Assembly: GCF_000973725.1 (NCBI RefSeq)
Contig: NZ_CP009621.1
Coordinates: forward strand, 4,829,001-4,893,000
Length of the DNA: 64,000 nucleotides
From: Pontibacter korlensis
GTDB lineage: Bacteria; Bacteroidota; Bacteroidia; Cytophagales; Hymenobacteraceae
Direction of reading: 5' to 3'
Translations under genes and position numbers: made by a program
The notes under the pieces: model-generated
The model's input: the letters and a program-made list of their open reading frames with translations, nothing else
What the model was told of the DNA's origin: nothing
Databases searched by the model: none
Part shown: positions 33,360-42,420 of the stretch, one piece after another
How the letters are laid out: each line of letters begins with the position of its first letter
Position numbering within the stretch: position 1 is the first letter of the stretch

Positions 33360-35831
33360 ATGAGGCGTACGCTGAAACAGATAGTCAAATTTATCATCAC
33401 TAAAATAATGGCGCCGTTTACGCGGCTGGTATACGGCGAGTTATCGGCCTTCTTCCAGAGCCTGAAGCCTAACTTTACCCGCACCTACTGGCAGCATAAA
33501 TGGGCAGAATGGCAGAACAGCCGCAATCGCTCTGACTACAGGTTCTTGTTCAGAGGGTTGTTAAAGCTGTCCCTCTTTGGACTGCTGCTCCTAGTGCTCT
33601 TCTACTTTGCAGTATATTCAGGCTTTCTGGGTGGCATGCCTTCCACCAAAGAATTGAAGTCAGTGCACAACAACACTGCCTCTGAGGTGTATTCTGCTGA
33701 TGGAGTGCTGCTAGGGCGCTATTACACCCAGGACCGCACCAATGTAAAGTATGCCAACATCTCCCCTGCCGCTGTTCATGCGCTCATAGCTACCGAAGAT
33801 GCACGCTTCTACGACCACAGCGGTGTGGATGCCCGAAGCCTGGCCCGTGTGTTCATCAAGTCTCTGTTGTTGCAGAACGAAAGCTCTGGCGGCGGCAGTA
33901 CACTCAGCCAGCAGCTGGCAAAGAACCTGTACCCGCGCAAGAACTACTGGCTCTGGGATATGCCCGTAAACAAGCTGCGCGAGATGATCATCGCCCGAAA
34001 ACTGGAGACCATCTACTCTAAAGATGAGATACTGGAACTGTACCTGAACACGGTGCCCATGGGTGGTAACCTGTATGGTATAGAGCGTGCTTCACGCCGC
34101 TTCTTCAGCACCTCTGCCGATTCGCTTAAAGTAGAAGAGGCTGCCGTGCTGATTGGTATGCTGAAGGCCACCACCACTTACAACCCTCGCCTGGACCTAG
34201 AGCGCTCTACCAAGCGTCGTAATATTGTACTGGGGCAGATGGCGAAGTATGAGTACCTGAGCGCAGCCGAAGCTGACTCACTGCAAAAGCTCCCCCTAGA
34301 GCTAAAGTACAACTACACCACGCATAACGATGGGATTGCACCATACTTTCGGGAGCACCTGCGACAGGAACTGGTAAATTGGGCCGCCGGTAAAAAGAAG
34401 AAAAATGGTGAGCCTTACAACCTCTATACTGATGGCCTTAAGATATACACGACCATTGATGCCGGCATGCAGCGCCATGCAGAAGCATCGGTGCGGAAGC
34501 ACATGGCACAACTGCAGAAACAGTTCGATGCCCATTGGAGAGGCAGAAACCCGTGGGGTCGTAACTCTGATGTGATACAGGTTGCCATGCAGCGGTCCGA
34601 CCGTTACAGAAAACTAAAAGACGCCGGCAAGTCTGAGGCTGAAATTGTGGAGGCTTTCCGGGAGCCGGTGCCGATGCAGGTTTACGCCTGGGGAGGCACC
34701 AACAAAAAAGAAATGAGCCCGATGGACTCGCTGGCATACTACTCCCGCTTCCTGAACACCGGCCTGTTCTCTCTAGAGCCACATTCGGGTTATGTACGTG
34801 CGTGGGTAGGTGGCATCAACCACCATGTTTTTAAGTATGATCACGTAAAGTCGAAGCGACAGGTAGGTTCTACGTTCAAGCCAATCGTATATGCCGCTGC
34901 ACTGGATAGAGGCATTAGCCCCTGCGACTATTTCCCGAACGAGCGCATGACCTACCCGGAGTATGATAACTGGTCGCCACGTAACGCTACAGACCAGTAT
35001 GGCGGAGAGTATACGATGCGTGGAGCACTGGCTAATTCAGTTAATACCATCTCGGCACAGATGATCATGAAGGCTGGCGTGAACAGAACCGTAGCCATGG
35101 CTCACCGCCTAGGTATCGACTCTAAATTGCCGGAGGTGCCATCGTTAGCCCTGGGTACAGCAGACCTGTCGCTACAGGAGATGGTGACGGCCTATGCCAC
35201 TTTCGCAAACCGTGGCTACCAGGTGGAGCCGGTATATATTACTAAAATCGAAGACCGGGAAGGGCGCGTGCTGCGGGAACACCGCGAGGGCGAAGGCGCC
35301 AAGAAGGTTATCTCGGAAGAAACAGCGGCTATCATGCTGCACCTGATGCAAGGTGTGGTAGAAGAGGGAAGTGCCGCCAAACTACGCTCACAGTACGGCC
35401 TGAAAATGGATATCGCCGGAAAAACCGGTACTACCCAGGATCATGCCGATGGTTGGTTTATAGGTATAACTCCGCAATTGGTAACAGGTGTGTGGGTTGG
35501 TGGCGAAAGCCCTCAGGTGCGCTTCCGCACTTTAGAGCTAGGCCAGGGTTCGCGCACAGCCCTACCTATTTGGGGAGAGTATATCCGCCGGATCGCTATA
35601 GATCCGGATTACAAAGGATACTACAACAGCCGCTTTGAGCCGCTGCCGCCACACCTGCAAGCTAGCTTAAACTGTCCATCTTACCGCGCAGAACCGCCAC
35701 AGGAAAACTTCTTGGAGCGTGTACTGGATAAGATCGGCGATAAAGCCACACAAACGTACGAGCAGTGGAAAGAAAACCTGAAAAAAAGACGCAAGGAGCG
35801 GAAGGAGAAGCGCAAGAAAAATAGGGACTAG
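33360..35831 (+). CDS. Bifunctional penicillin-binding protein 1A
   Basis: 823 residues. A cytoplasmic start and one membrane helix (about 66-88) precede a GT51 glycosyltransferase with catalytic Glu146 in ATEDARFYDHSGVD and the GGSTLSQQLAKNLYPR segment. The transpeptidase has STFK (Ser about 503), SVN in ANSVNTISAQ and KTG in AGKTGTTQDHADGWF. The C-terminus is very basic (KKRRKERKEKRKKN). It polymerises and cross-links peptidoglycan at the inner membrane. It is monocistronic; the convergent thioesterase gene ends 9 bp away. Confidence 0.95.
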   Translation: MRRTLKQIVKFIITKIMAPFTRLVYGELSAFFQSLKPNFTRTYWQHKWAEWQNSRNRSDYRFLFRGLLKLSLFGLLLLVLFYFAVYSGFLGGMPSTKELKSVHNNTASEVYSADGVLLGRYYTQDRTNVKYANISPAAVHALIATEDARFYDHSGVDARSLARVFIKSLLLQNESSGGGSTLSQQLAKNLYPRKNYWLWDMPVNKLREMIIARKLETIYSKDEILELYLNTVPMGGNLYGIERASRRFFSTSADSLKVEEAAVLIGMLKATTTYNPRLDLERSTKRRNIVLGQMAKYEYLSAAEADSLQKLPLELKYNYTTHNDGIAPYFREHLRQELVNWAAGKKKKNGEPYNLYTDGLKIYTTIDAGMQRHAEASVRKHMAQLQKQFDAHWRGRNPWGRNSDVIQVAMQRSDRYRKLKDAGKSEAEIVEAFREPVPMQVYAWGGTNKKEMSPMDSLAYYSRFLNTGLFSLEPHSGYVRAWVGGINHHVFKYDHVKSKRQVGSTFKPIVYAAALDRGISPCDYFPNERMTYPEYDNWSPRNATDQYGGEYTMRGALANSVNTISAQMIMKAGVNRTVAMAHRLGIDSKLPEVPSLALGTADLSLQEMVTAYATFANRGYQVEPVYITKIEDREGRVLREHREGEGAKKVISEETAAIMLHLMQGVVEEGSAAKLRSQYGLKMDIAGKTGTTQDHADGWFIGITPQLVTGVWVGGESPQVRFRTLELGQGSRTALPIWGEYIRRIAIDPDYKGYYNSRFEPLPPHLQASLNCPSYRAEPPQENFLERVLDKIGDKATQTYEQWKENLKKRRKERKEKRKKNRD

Positions 35832-35840
35832 TTTTAGCCC

Positions 35841-36275
35841 CTATACTTCCTCCTGAAAGTCTTCGCTTCGCTGCAGGCGGTCAAACTGCTCTACAAGCTC
35901 TGTTGGCAGCGTGGTCAGCTTGCGCTTCACCAGGTCCAGCCAGGCCCCGTCTACGTTGATCACTGCAGCCTTTACGCCATCCTCCCTGAATACTTCATGG
36001 CGGATAGACCAGCGGGATGCATCGGATCGGCTTTTTGTTAACTCCACCGTTACCTTCAGGTGCTCGTTTATACCTACCTCGCGCAGGTAAATCAATTCTT
36101 CACGGAACAGTATGGGGCCTATCTTCAGGTGCTGAAACGCTTTCAGGTCCAAGCCTAGCCTATCGAGCACTACAATACGGGCTTGCGCAGCAAAATCAGC
36201 ATAGGCAGAGTGGCGCATGTGCATGTTCGCATCCAGGTGCGACCACATCACCTTACCTTCATATATATTGTTCAT
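35841..36275 (-). CDS. Acyl-CoA thioesterase (hotdog fold)
   Basis: 144 residues from the ATG at 36275 (MNNIYEGKVMWSHLDANMHMRHSAYADFA). The HLDANMHM...Y segment is the 4HBT active-site helix with its Asp. Strands GINEHLKVTVELTKSRSDASRWSIRHEVF and VNVDGAWLDLVKRKLTTLP complete the hotdog. The 17 codons upstream of the chosen start do not fit the family. It resembles thioesterases of the YbgC/FadM group; the acyl chain preferred is unknown. Confidence 0.83.
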   Translation of the reverse strand: MNNIYEGKVMWSHLDANMHMRHSAYADFAAQARIVVLDRLGLDLKAFQHLKIGPILFREELIYLREVGINEHLKVTVELTKSRSDASRWSIRHEVFREDGVKAAVINVDGAWLDLVKRKLTTLPTELVEQFDRLQRSEDFQEEV

Positions 36276-36470
36276 TGTTTTTAGTTTTTCCAAAGCTACA
36301 AAAACCTTTGGCCAAATTAAACCCAAGACTCTCTTCTGGTTTCCTACAGGTTAAAAGGAGGTACAATTTGGTCTTTTTAAAGAAATCAACTTTTATTAAA
36401 GCATACTCCTCCTGCGTTAAGCATAATTTTTGTTGTTTTGCAGTCTCAATACTTCATATCTAAAAAATCA

Positions 36471-37238
36471 ATGAAAAAGTTAGCGAGCATTTTCTTCCTG
36501 TGCCTGCTGCTGACCAGCCAGGCCTTTGCCTGGGGGCAGAATGGGCACCGCGCAGTGGGCCTGGTGGCTGAAAAGCACCTGAGCAAAAAAGCAAAGAAGA
36601 AAATCATGAAACTCCTGCAGGATAATACTTTGGCAGAAGTTTCAGTTTGGATGGATGACATCAAAAGCGATGATGCCTACGACCATACACACGACTGGCA
36701 TTGGGTAACGATTCAGGATGGCTCAACCTACGAGCAGTCTGAAAAAAACCCGAATGGTGACATCATCGGCAAAATTGAGGAAATATCCAAAGCCTTGAAA
36801 GCCGGTAACCTAAGCAATGAGCAGGAACAAGAGTACCTCAAGTACCTGATACACCTTGTGGGTGATATCCATCAGCCATTGCACGTAGGTACTGGCGACG
36901 ACCAGGGAGGTAACGCTGTGAAGGTACAGTGGTTTTACCAACCCTCTAACTTACACCGCGTGTGGGATAGCGACATGATTAATGGCAAAGACCTGAGCTT
37001 TACAGAGATTGTACGTTTCCTGGGTCAGCCAGAGAAAGAGCAAATCAAGCAGTGGCAGTCTACTTCGGTTAGAGACTGGGCTAAAGAATCTATGAGCTAC
37101 AGACCTCAGGTTTATAACCTGCCGGAAGATAAAAAGATCAGCTACCGCTACGCATACGAAAACTATAGCCTTGTAGAGCAGCGCCTGTTACAGGCAGGTG
37201 TTCGCCTGGCAGGTCTCCTGAACGAGATCTACGGCTAA
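36471..37238 (+). CDS. S1/P1-family secreted nuclease
   Basis: 255 residues from MKKLASIFFLCLLLTSQAFA; cleavage exposes WGQNGHR, whose N-terminal Trp is the first zinc ligand in this family. Further ligands appear in DHTHDWHWV, HLVGDIHQPLHVG and GNAVKVQWFYQPSNLHRVWDS. S1/P1 nucleases are zinc-dependent 3'-nucleotidase/single-strand nucleases, here probably periplasmic, serving phosphate or nucleoside scavenging. A terminator follows, and a purine permease gene comes next. Confidence 0.93.
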   Translation: MKKLASIFFLCLLLTSQAFAWGQNGHRAVGLVAEKHLSKKAKKKIMKLLQDNTLAEVSVWMDDIKSDDAYDHTHDWHWVTIQDGSTYEQSEKNPNGDIIGKIEEISKALKAGNLSNEQEQEYLKYLIHLVGDIHQPLHVGTGDDQGGNAVKVQWFYQPSNLHRVWDSDMINGKDLSFTEIVRFLGQPEKEQIKQWQSTSVRDWAKESMSYRPQVYNLPEDKKISYRYAYENYSLVEQRLLQAGVRLAGLLNEIYG

Positions 37239-37261
37239 AACCTAGCAGAGCTAAGCATAAG

Positions 37262-37302
37262 AACAGCCACCGCACTCCTTAACAGGAACTGCAGTGGCTG
37301 TT
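37262..37302 (+). terminator. Terminator of the S1/P1 nuclease gene
   Basis: AACAGCCAC (37262-37270) and GTGGCTGTT (37294-37302) pair, with additional GCA/TGC and TCC/GGA pairing inside, followed by TTCTTTTG. Confidence 0.8.
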
Positions 37303-37398
37303 TTCTTTTGCCTGTGCTGTGCTTTGCAACACTGTACTTCTTACGGCAGGCTGATCACATAATAGCTTGTCTGTCTGTAGGCAGAAACCGTTTTTTCT

Positions 37399-37406
37399 TA
37401 CTTTTG
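37399..37406 (+). promoter_or_regulatory. -7 element before the NCS2 permease gene
   Basis: TACTTTTG matches TAnnTTTG exactly, 56 nt before the ATG. No good TTTG is found at the -33 distance, so the call is tentative. No purine riboswitch is seen in the leader. Confidence 0.4.
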
Positions 37407-37461
37407 AGTACAACTTTCGTTAGCCTCTTCAAGGGTTAAGTGTCATCACAATTTAAAAAGC

Positions 37462-38763
37462 ATGGAATCATACTTCCGTCTGAAGCACCACAATACAAAT
37501 GTTAAAACAGAGGTGCTAGCTGGCATCTCCTCTTTTTTGGCCACGGCTTACATCATAGTTGTAAACCCGACCATTTTGGCACAGGCAGGCATGCCTTTTT
37601 CAGGGGTACTCACAGCTACTGTATTAGTCTCCTTTTTTAGCAGTTTGATGATGGGGCTGTATGCCCGTAACCCCATTCTGGTCGCGCCGGGCATGGGCCT
37701 CAATGCCTTCTTTACCTATTCGGCAGTATTAGGCATGGGTGTAACCTGGCAGGTAGCGCTCGGTGCGGTTTTCTGGTCAGGCATCGTGTTCCTGATCCTT
37801 TCTGTATTTAACGTGCGTACGCTTATTGTAAGAGCCATTCCACGGCCGCTGCGCTTTGCTATTGCCGCAGGAATAGGCTTGTTCATTACGCTCATCGGCT
37901 TTGCTAACGCCAAGTTTATTGTAGCCAACCCTTCCACTATAATTGGTGTAAGCCCGATAAACCCAGCCTTATTGACTTTTCTGGGCGGGCTGCTGCTAAC
38001 TTCTGTTCTTATTGTGCGCAATGTGAAGGGTGGCATTCTGCTGGGGATACTTATTACCACACTAGCCTCCTACCCGCTTGGCCGCTGGTGGGCTACTGAC
38101 ATGGAGCCGCTCATTACCTGGCAGGGCTTTGCATCCGCCCCTGACTTTAGTTTACTCCTCCAACTGGACTTTGTTAATTCCTTCAAGCTGTCTATAGTAC
38201 CTGTTATTTTTGCCTTCGTTTTTACAGACATGTTCGACAGTATCTCCACGTTTGTAGGACTGGCTGAAGCCGCAGACTTGTTAGATGAGCATGGGGAACC
38301 GCGCCATGTACAGCGCTCTCTTACCACTGATGCCGTGGCAACTACGCTGGCTGGCCTGGTAGGCTCCAGCCCAGGCACAGCCTACATAGAGTCGGCAGTG
38401 GGTATTGAGGCCGGAGGGCGAACGGGGCTTACAGCCGTTGTGGGTGCATTACTCTTCTTACCGTTCCTGTTTCTGGCCCCGCTACTTTCCATGATTCCGT
38501 CTATTGCTACGGCTCCGGCTTTGGTGTTGGTAGGGGCATTCATGGTGCGTCCTGTTACAAAAATTAACTGGTTTAAAATGGATGATGCCATTCCGGCTTT
38601 CCTGTCGATGGTGCTGATTCCCTTCACCTACTCCATTACACAAGGTATCATCTGGGGCTTCCTGAGCTGGACCGCCCTAAAGCTTGTAACCGGGAAAAGC
38701 AAAGAGGTAAGTATTGCTCTTTGGGTGATAGACATCTTTGCCATACTTGCCCTTCTTTTATAG
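37462..38763 (+). CDS. NCS2-family purine permease (AzgA/PbuG branch)
   Basis: 433 residues, about 13 membrane helices. The N-terminus ETYFRL-like block (MESYFRLKHHNTNVKTEVLAG) and ATAYIIVVNPTILAQAGMP, GMGLNAFFTYS, DMFDSISTFVGLAE and GSSPGTAYIESAVGIEAGGRTGLTA identify the AzgA-like branch, which imports hypoxanthine, guanine or adenine with protons. With the secreted nuclease just upstream it suggests use of external nucleic acid (inference); the two are separated by a terminator. Confidence 0.9.
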   Translation: MESYFRLKHHNTNVKTEVLAGISSFLATAYIIVVNPTILAQAGMPFSGVLTATVLVSFFSSLMMGLYARNPILVAPGMGLNAFFTYSAVLGMGVTWQVALGAVFWSGIVFLILSVFNVRTLIVRAIPRPLRFAIAAGIGLFITLIGFANAKFIVANPSTIIGVSPINPALLTFLGGLLLTSVLIVRNVKGGILLGILITTLASYPLGRWWATDMEPLITWQGFASAPDFSLLLQLDFVNSFKLSIVPVIFAFVFTDMFDSISTFVGLAEAADLLDEHGEPRHVQRSLTTDAVATTLAGLVGSSPGTAYIESAVGIEAGGRTGLTAVVGALLFLPFLFLAPLLSMIPSIATAPALVLVGAFMVRPVTKINWFKMDDAIPAFLSMVLIPFTYSITQGIIWGFLSWTALKLVTGKSKEVSIALWVIDIFAILALLL

Positions 38764-39018
38764 CACCAATTAGCCCGCGCAAGAGTCAAACAGTGCCAAA
38801 AGTGTGGAACTTTTCCACAGAGTGAACTTGATTTTGACATATTTCTGTTAGCAGTGTTGTTACGGAAAGATAATTTTTAGTAATCTTAAACAATATTTAA
38901 CGCACATATAGGTTTACCCTGTATGTTAAGGTGCTTGGAAAGGTATAATTCTTTATCTTCACCTGCCGCAAGGCCCGCATCGGAAATACTAAATTTAGTT
39001 CATATAAAAACTTTGATT

Positions 39019-39687
39019 ATGAAGGCACTCTTTTTCTCAGTCGCTCTTTTGTGTTCAGCCCCTATGGTGCAGGCACAGGGCAATGCAGCAGAAAAAGCAC
39101 CTGCAGCCAACGCAAAACTTGAAAAGCAATTTGAGTACCTGAAGAGCAGCTCCAACAGCTGGCAAGGCTACAAGGTCGTAAAAATCACCACGCTGGAGTC
39201 TTTCTGGAAAACAGTACAAGAAACAGTAGCTTCCAAAGACAAAAAGCTTCAAAACTTTGAGGCAGAGGCAGACGCCAAACTGCAGGAAGCCCGTAAAGAT
39301 GTTGCTGCCCAGGAGCAACAGTTGCAGGCCATGCAACAAGACATGAAGCAGAAAGAGCAGGAGATTCAGCAGAGCATGCACGATATTACGCATATCTCGG
39401 TGCTGGGCATAGACCTGCCAAAGCCTTTCTACGTGCTGTTGAACAGCGGTATTATTGTAGCACTCCTTATTGCACTGGGTGTAATGGCCGTGCAGCACAA
39501 GAGCAGCAAGCGCTTAGCTGGCGAAAAGCGCAAAGCCTACGACGAGATGGAGCTGGAGCTAAATGAGTACAAGAAGAGTGCCCGTGAACGCGAACTCAAG
39601 ATCAAGCGTGAGCTACAGACAGAGCTGAACCGTGTTGAAGAGTTAAAGCAACAATTAGCCTCTGTTAAAAAACAGCCACAGCTGTAA
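39019..39687 (+). CDS. Exported coiled-coil membrane protein of unknown function
   Basis: 222 residues from the ATG at 39019. Signal peptide MKALFFSVALLCSAPMVQAQ; then a region with YLKSSSNSWQGYKVVKITTLESFWKTVQETV that recurs in Bacteroidota hypothetical proteins; then a coiled coil (about 75-122, Gln/Glu/Lys-rich), one membrane helix (about 137-158) and a second cytoplasmic coiled coil (about 165-215). The layout suggests a periplasm-spanning bundle anchored in the inner membrane. No enzymatic motif is seen. Confidence 0.72.
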   Translation: MKALFFSVALLCSAPMVQAQGNAAEKAPAANAKLEKQFEYLKSSSNSWQGYKVVKITTLESFWKTVQETVASKDKKLQNFEAEADAKLQEARKDVAAQEQQLQAMQQDMKQKEQEIQQSMHDITHISVLGIDLPKPFYVLLNSGIIVALLIALGVMAVQHKSSKRLAGEKRKAYDEMELELNEYKKSARERELKIKRELQTELNRVEELKQQLASVKKQPQL

Positions 39688-39697
39688 TAGAAGCTTT

Positions 39698-39759
39698 AAA
39701 GTATAGAAGCGGAAAGCCCCGGCTACTTTGATAGCCGGGGCTTTCCGCTTCTATACTTT
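39698..39759. terminator. 28-bp perfect inverted-repeat terminator
   Basis: AAAGTATAGAAGCGGAAAG... (39698-39725) is perfectly complementary to 39732-39759, with a 6-nt loop and a T-run on each side. It serves two convergent genes. Both outer ends are the AAGTATA/TATACTT word in inverted orientation. Confidence 0.92.
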
Positions 39760-39791
39760 TATAGTTATTTCAACCTGCATTCATGAGAAAG

Positions 39792-40511
39792 CTACACCAC
39801 CACGTCACCATGCGTGTAGTGATGGTAATCCTTTACCACCGTCTGCAGAAACTCCCACTCCGATAGCTCACCAGCTTTTATGCCCGTAATTTCCTGCACA
39901 CGTGCAGCCATTTTCTCCAGAAGCTCATAGTTGTTATACTTTTCTGCTTTGTACAGCAGCTTGCGGATCAAGGCCACATCCTGGTCTGTCAGCAGGTGCA
40001 CCTCCGGAAAGCGTACCTGGTACCCTTCTTCTGTGTTTACCATCATGGTCTCCTTCTTACGCACAGCATGGGTGCGGATAACGCAGGTACCGGCTGCCAT
40101 GTCGCCAAGGCGTTGGCCCCTGTTACTAACAGCAACCGTAATCACTGCTAGCATCCCCTGTGAGATACCTGTATCAACTAATCGGAAAACCCAGCGCAAG
40201 AGGTAGTCACCGATAGACGGTGACTCGCCAGATAATTTGATTACTTTGATATCGCGGGCCATTTTGCCTATACTCTGCCCGTTCAGGAAGATCTCGCACA
40301 CCAGTTGGTAGAATATTAGGGGAAGCCCTACAAGTATAAATTCTACAATATTATTCCCGATCTGCAGCCCCTGCAGCACCAACACACACATTACTGTCCA
40401 CAAGAAATAAACTGCCAGGTCAATCAGGTGGGCCACAATACGATCACCCACGCTTGCCAGCAGATACTCTACCTCAACATTCTGCGTGGTTCGGATTTTA
40501 ACAGTATTCAT
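39792..40511 (-). CDS. RDD-family membrane protein
   Basis: 239 residues from the ATG at 40511; a GTG two codons earlier is possible. The RDD signature is VEYLLASVGDRIVAHLIDLAVYFLWTVMCVL, followed by two or three more helices (VEFILVGLPLIFYQLVC, GQSIGKMARDIKVIKL, LLRWVFRLVDTG). The C-terminal 90 residues are soluble. It diverges from the SpoIIM/MoxR/DUF58 operon; RDD genes commonly accompany that cluster in Bacteroidota, which supports a shared role. Molecular function is unknown. Confidence 0.85.
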   Translation of the reverse strand: MNTVKIRTTQNVEVEYLLASVGDRIVAHLIDLAVYFLWTVMCVLVLQGLQIGNNIVEFILVGLPLIFYQLVCEIFLNGQSIGKMARDIKVIKLSGESPSIGDYLLRWVFRLVDTGISQGMLAVITVAVSNRGQRLGDMAAGTCVIRTHAVRKKETMMVNTEEGYQVRFPEVHLLTDQDVALIRKLLYKAEKYNNYELLEKMAARVQEITGIKAGELSEWEFLQTVVKDYHHYTHGDVVV

Positions 40512-40536
40512 CTTCACTAAAATAAGCTTGTTTTCA

Positions 40537-40569
40537 TTTTTTATTTATATGACAATATACATATATTTG
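40537..40569 (+). promoter_or_regulatory. Promoter of the SpoIIM-MoxR-DUF58 operon
   Basis: TATATTTG (40562-40569) is an exact TAnnTTTG -7 element 23 nt before the GTG start; TTTT at 40537-40540 with a 21-nt spacer may act as the -33 box. Confidence 0.55.
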
Positions 40570-40592
40570 ATTGAGAACAAAATACAGTACCC

Positions 40593-41555
40593 GTGCGCGA
40601 GGCAGCCTTTATCCGGAAAAACAAACTTAAGTGGAAGTCTTACCAAACTCAGAAACCCTCCAGCCCCGACGAGCTGGCCGACAGGTTTATTGAGCTGACA
40701 GACGACCTGGCCTATGCCCGCACGTTTTACCCTGAGTCCGACTCTACGGCTTACCTGAACAACCTGGCTGGCCACACCCATCAAGCCATCTATAAAAACA
40801 AAAAAGAGACGCAAAACCGCTTTGTACATTTCTGGAAGTATGAGTTGCCCTACCTGTTCCGGCAGCACCACCGGCAGCTGTTCTACGCCTTTCTCATATT
40901 TGCTGTAGCCGCTGGCATCGGAGCACTCTCCGCAGCCTTAGACGATACATTTGTGCGGCTTATACTCGGTGACAGGTACGTGAATATGACGCTGGAGAAC
41001 ATCCGCAATGGTGATCCCATGGCGGTCTACAAAGGACACGGTGAGGCAGAGATGTTCCTGTTTATCACGTTTAACAACATAAAGGTTTCCTTTTTAGCCT
41101 TTGTGCTGGGTGTTTTCTTCTCCGTGGGCACTTTTTGGGTGATGTTCCAGAACGGGGTGATGCTGGGAGCTTTCCAGTACTTTTTCTACAAGCAAGGTCT
41201 GCTGGTAACCTCCATGCTTACTATCTGGATTCATGGCACACTGGAGATTTCTGCCATCGTGATTGCTGGTTGCGCAGGATTCGTGATGGGAAATAGCCTA
41301 CTCTTCCCTAAGACCTACTCGCGCCTGCACTCCTTTAAACAAGGGGCACGACAGGGGCTCAAGATTGTAGTTGGCCTGGTACCCATTTTCATTACGGCAG
41401 GCTTTCTGGAAGGCTTTGTTACCCGCCATACCGAAATGCCAGTTGCCCTGAGTTTGTTCATCATACTCGCTTCCGCAGCATTTATTGTTTACTACTTTAT
41501 AATCTACCCACGTTCACTGCACAGTAATCATGTTACAGACCAGCCAGAAAATTAA
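40593..41555 (+). CDS. SpoIIM (stage II sporulation protein M)-like membrane protein
   Basis: 320 residues starting at GTG. A soluble N-terminus (FIRKNKLKWKSYQTQKP, with DELADRFIELTDDLAYARTFYP) precedes five or so helices carrying the SpoIIM features FLFITFNNIKVSFLAFVLGV and MLTIWIHGTLEISAIVIAGCAGFVMG. In non-sporulating bacteria this family sits with MoxR and DUF58 genes, as here. The gene overlaps the next by 26 nt, so the operon is tightly coupled. Its role is probably in the inner membrane, assisting the MoxR-linked complex (inference). Confidence 0.85.
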   Translation: MREAAFIRKNKLKWKSYQTQKPSSPDELADRFIELTDDLAYARTFYPESDSTAYLNNLAGHTHQAIYKNKKETQNRFVHFWKYELPYLFRQHHRQLFYAFLIFAVAAGIGALSAALDDTFVRLILGDRYVNMTLENIRNGDPMAVYKGHGEAEMFLFITFNNIKVSFLAFVLGVFFSVGTFWVMFQNGVMLGAFQYFFYKQGLLVTSMLTIWIHGTLEISAIVIAGCAGFVMGNSLLFPKTYSRLHSFKQGARQGLKIVVGLVPIFITAGFLEGFVTRHTEMPVALSLFIILASAAFIVYYFIIYPRSLHSNHVTDQPEN

Positions 41556-42420
41556 CTTAAGAGAGGAGCGGGATTTCGGAGAGAAACTGAACGCGACTTT
41601 CATCTTCATCAAGGCCAACTTTAAGCCACTCTCCAAGGCCATACTTTTGTATGTATCGCCAGTGGCCATTCTAGCTGGTATCTTTTCAGGGCTATACCAG
41701 TCGCGCTTGTTCCAGCAACTTACAGGCGGTGGTCCCTATAACACCATGGGCGAGTATACTTTCTTCAACCAGGTAACTTCGCTCAATTATATCATAACCA
41801 TGTTCCTCACCTTAATGGCCTATGTGGTAGTTGCCCTAACCGTGTATGGCTTTATGGTAGCCTACATGGATGAGGAAGGGAAGGTAACACCGGCTGCTGT
41901 GTGGGAGCACATAAAGCGAAACCTGGTGCAAGCCACTTATGCCAGCATTGCACTGGGTATAGTATGCTTCCTGAGCGTTTTCCTGTTGGGGCTGGGAATT
42001 TACCTGAGTGTGGTACTCTCAATTTTCCTGATTGTGATGGTGCGTGAGGAAACAGGGTTTATTGATACCATCGAACGCTGCTTCTACCTGATAAAGGGCA
42101 ACTGGTGGGCTACATTCGGACTGATATTCGTGGTTAGCATCGTTCAAGGTGTGTTGGGCTGGTTTGCTACCTTGCCTGCAGGAGTTATCATCCTACTGCG
42201 CGTACTGCAACTACCTGGCGCTAACAGTGAACTTCTTCTGATCCTAACAAGCACCATTACCACCATACTTACTACCTACACTTACTGCATTACGATGCTG
42301 GCCCTGGGCTTCCAGTACTTCAACCTGGTGGAGCAGAAAGATGGCATAGGCCTGATGGAGCAGGTTGACCAGATTGGCCACAACAACACCAACACTGCTG
42401 CTAATGAGGGAGAGTTTTAA
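41530..42420 (+). CDS. Polytopic membrane protein of the MoxR cluster
   Basis: 296 residues with a soluble start (RDFGEKLNATFIFIKANFKPLSKA) and about six helices (VSPVAILAGIFSGLY, ITMFLTLMAYVVVALTVYGFM, ATYASIALGIVCFLSVFLLGLGIYLSVVLSIFLIVMV, WWATFGLIFVVSIVQGVLGW). VREETGFIDTIERCFYLIKGNWW resembles glycerophosphoryl-diester-phosphodiesterase-type membrane domains. It lies between SpoIIM and DUF4129 genes with overlaps at both ends. Function is unknown. Confidence 0.75.
   Translation: MLQTSQKINLREERDFGEKLNATFIFIKANFKPLSKAILLYVSPVAILAGIFSGLYQSRLFQQLTGGGPYNTMGEYTFFNQVTSLNYIITMFLTLMAYVVVALTVYGFMVAYMDEEGKVTPAAVWEHIKRNLVQATYASIALGIVCFLSVFLLGLGIYLSVVLSIFLIVMVREETGFIDTIERCFYLIKGNWWATFGLIFVVSIVQGVLGWFATLPAGVIILLRVLQLPGANSELLLILTSTITTILTTYTYCITMLALGFQYFNLVEQKDGIGLMEQVDQIGHNNTNTAANEGEF

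Noticed and set aside
37303..37461. Purine riboswitch before the NCS2 purine permease
   Set aside because: No conserved three-way-junction core sequence was found in the leader.
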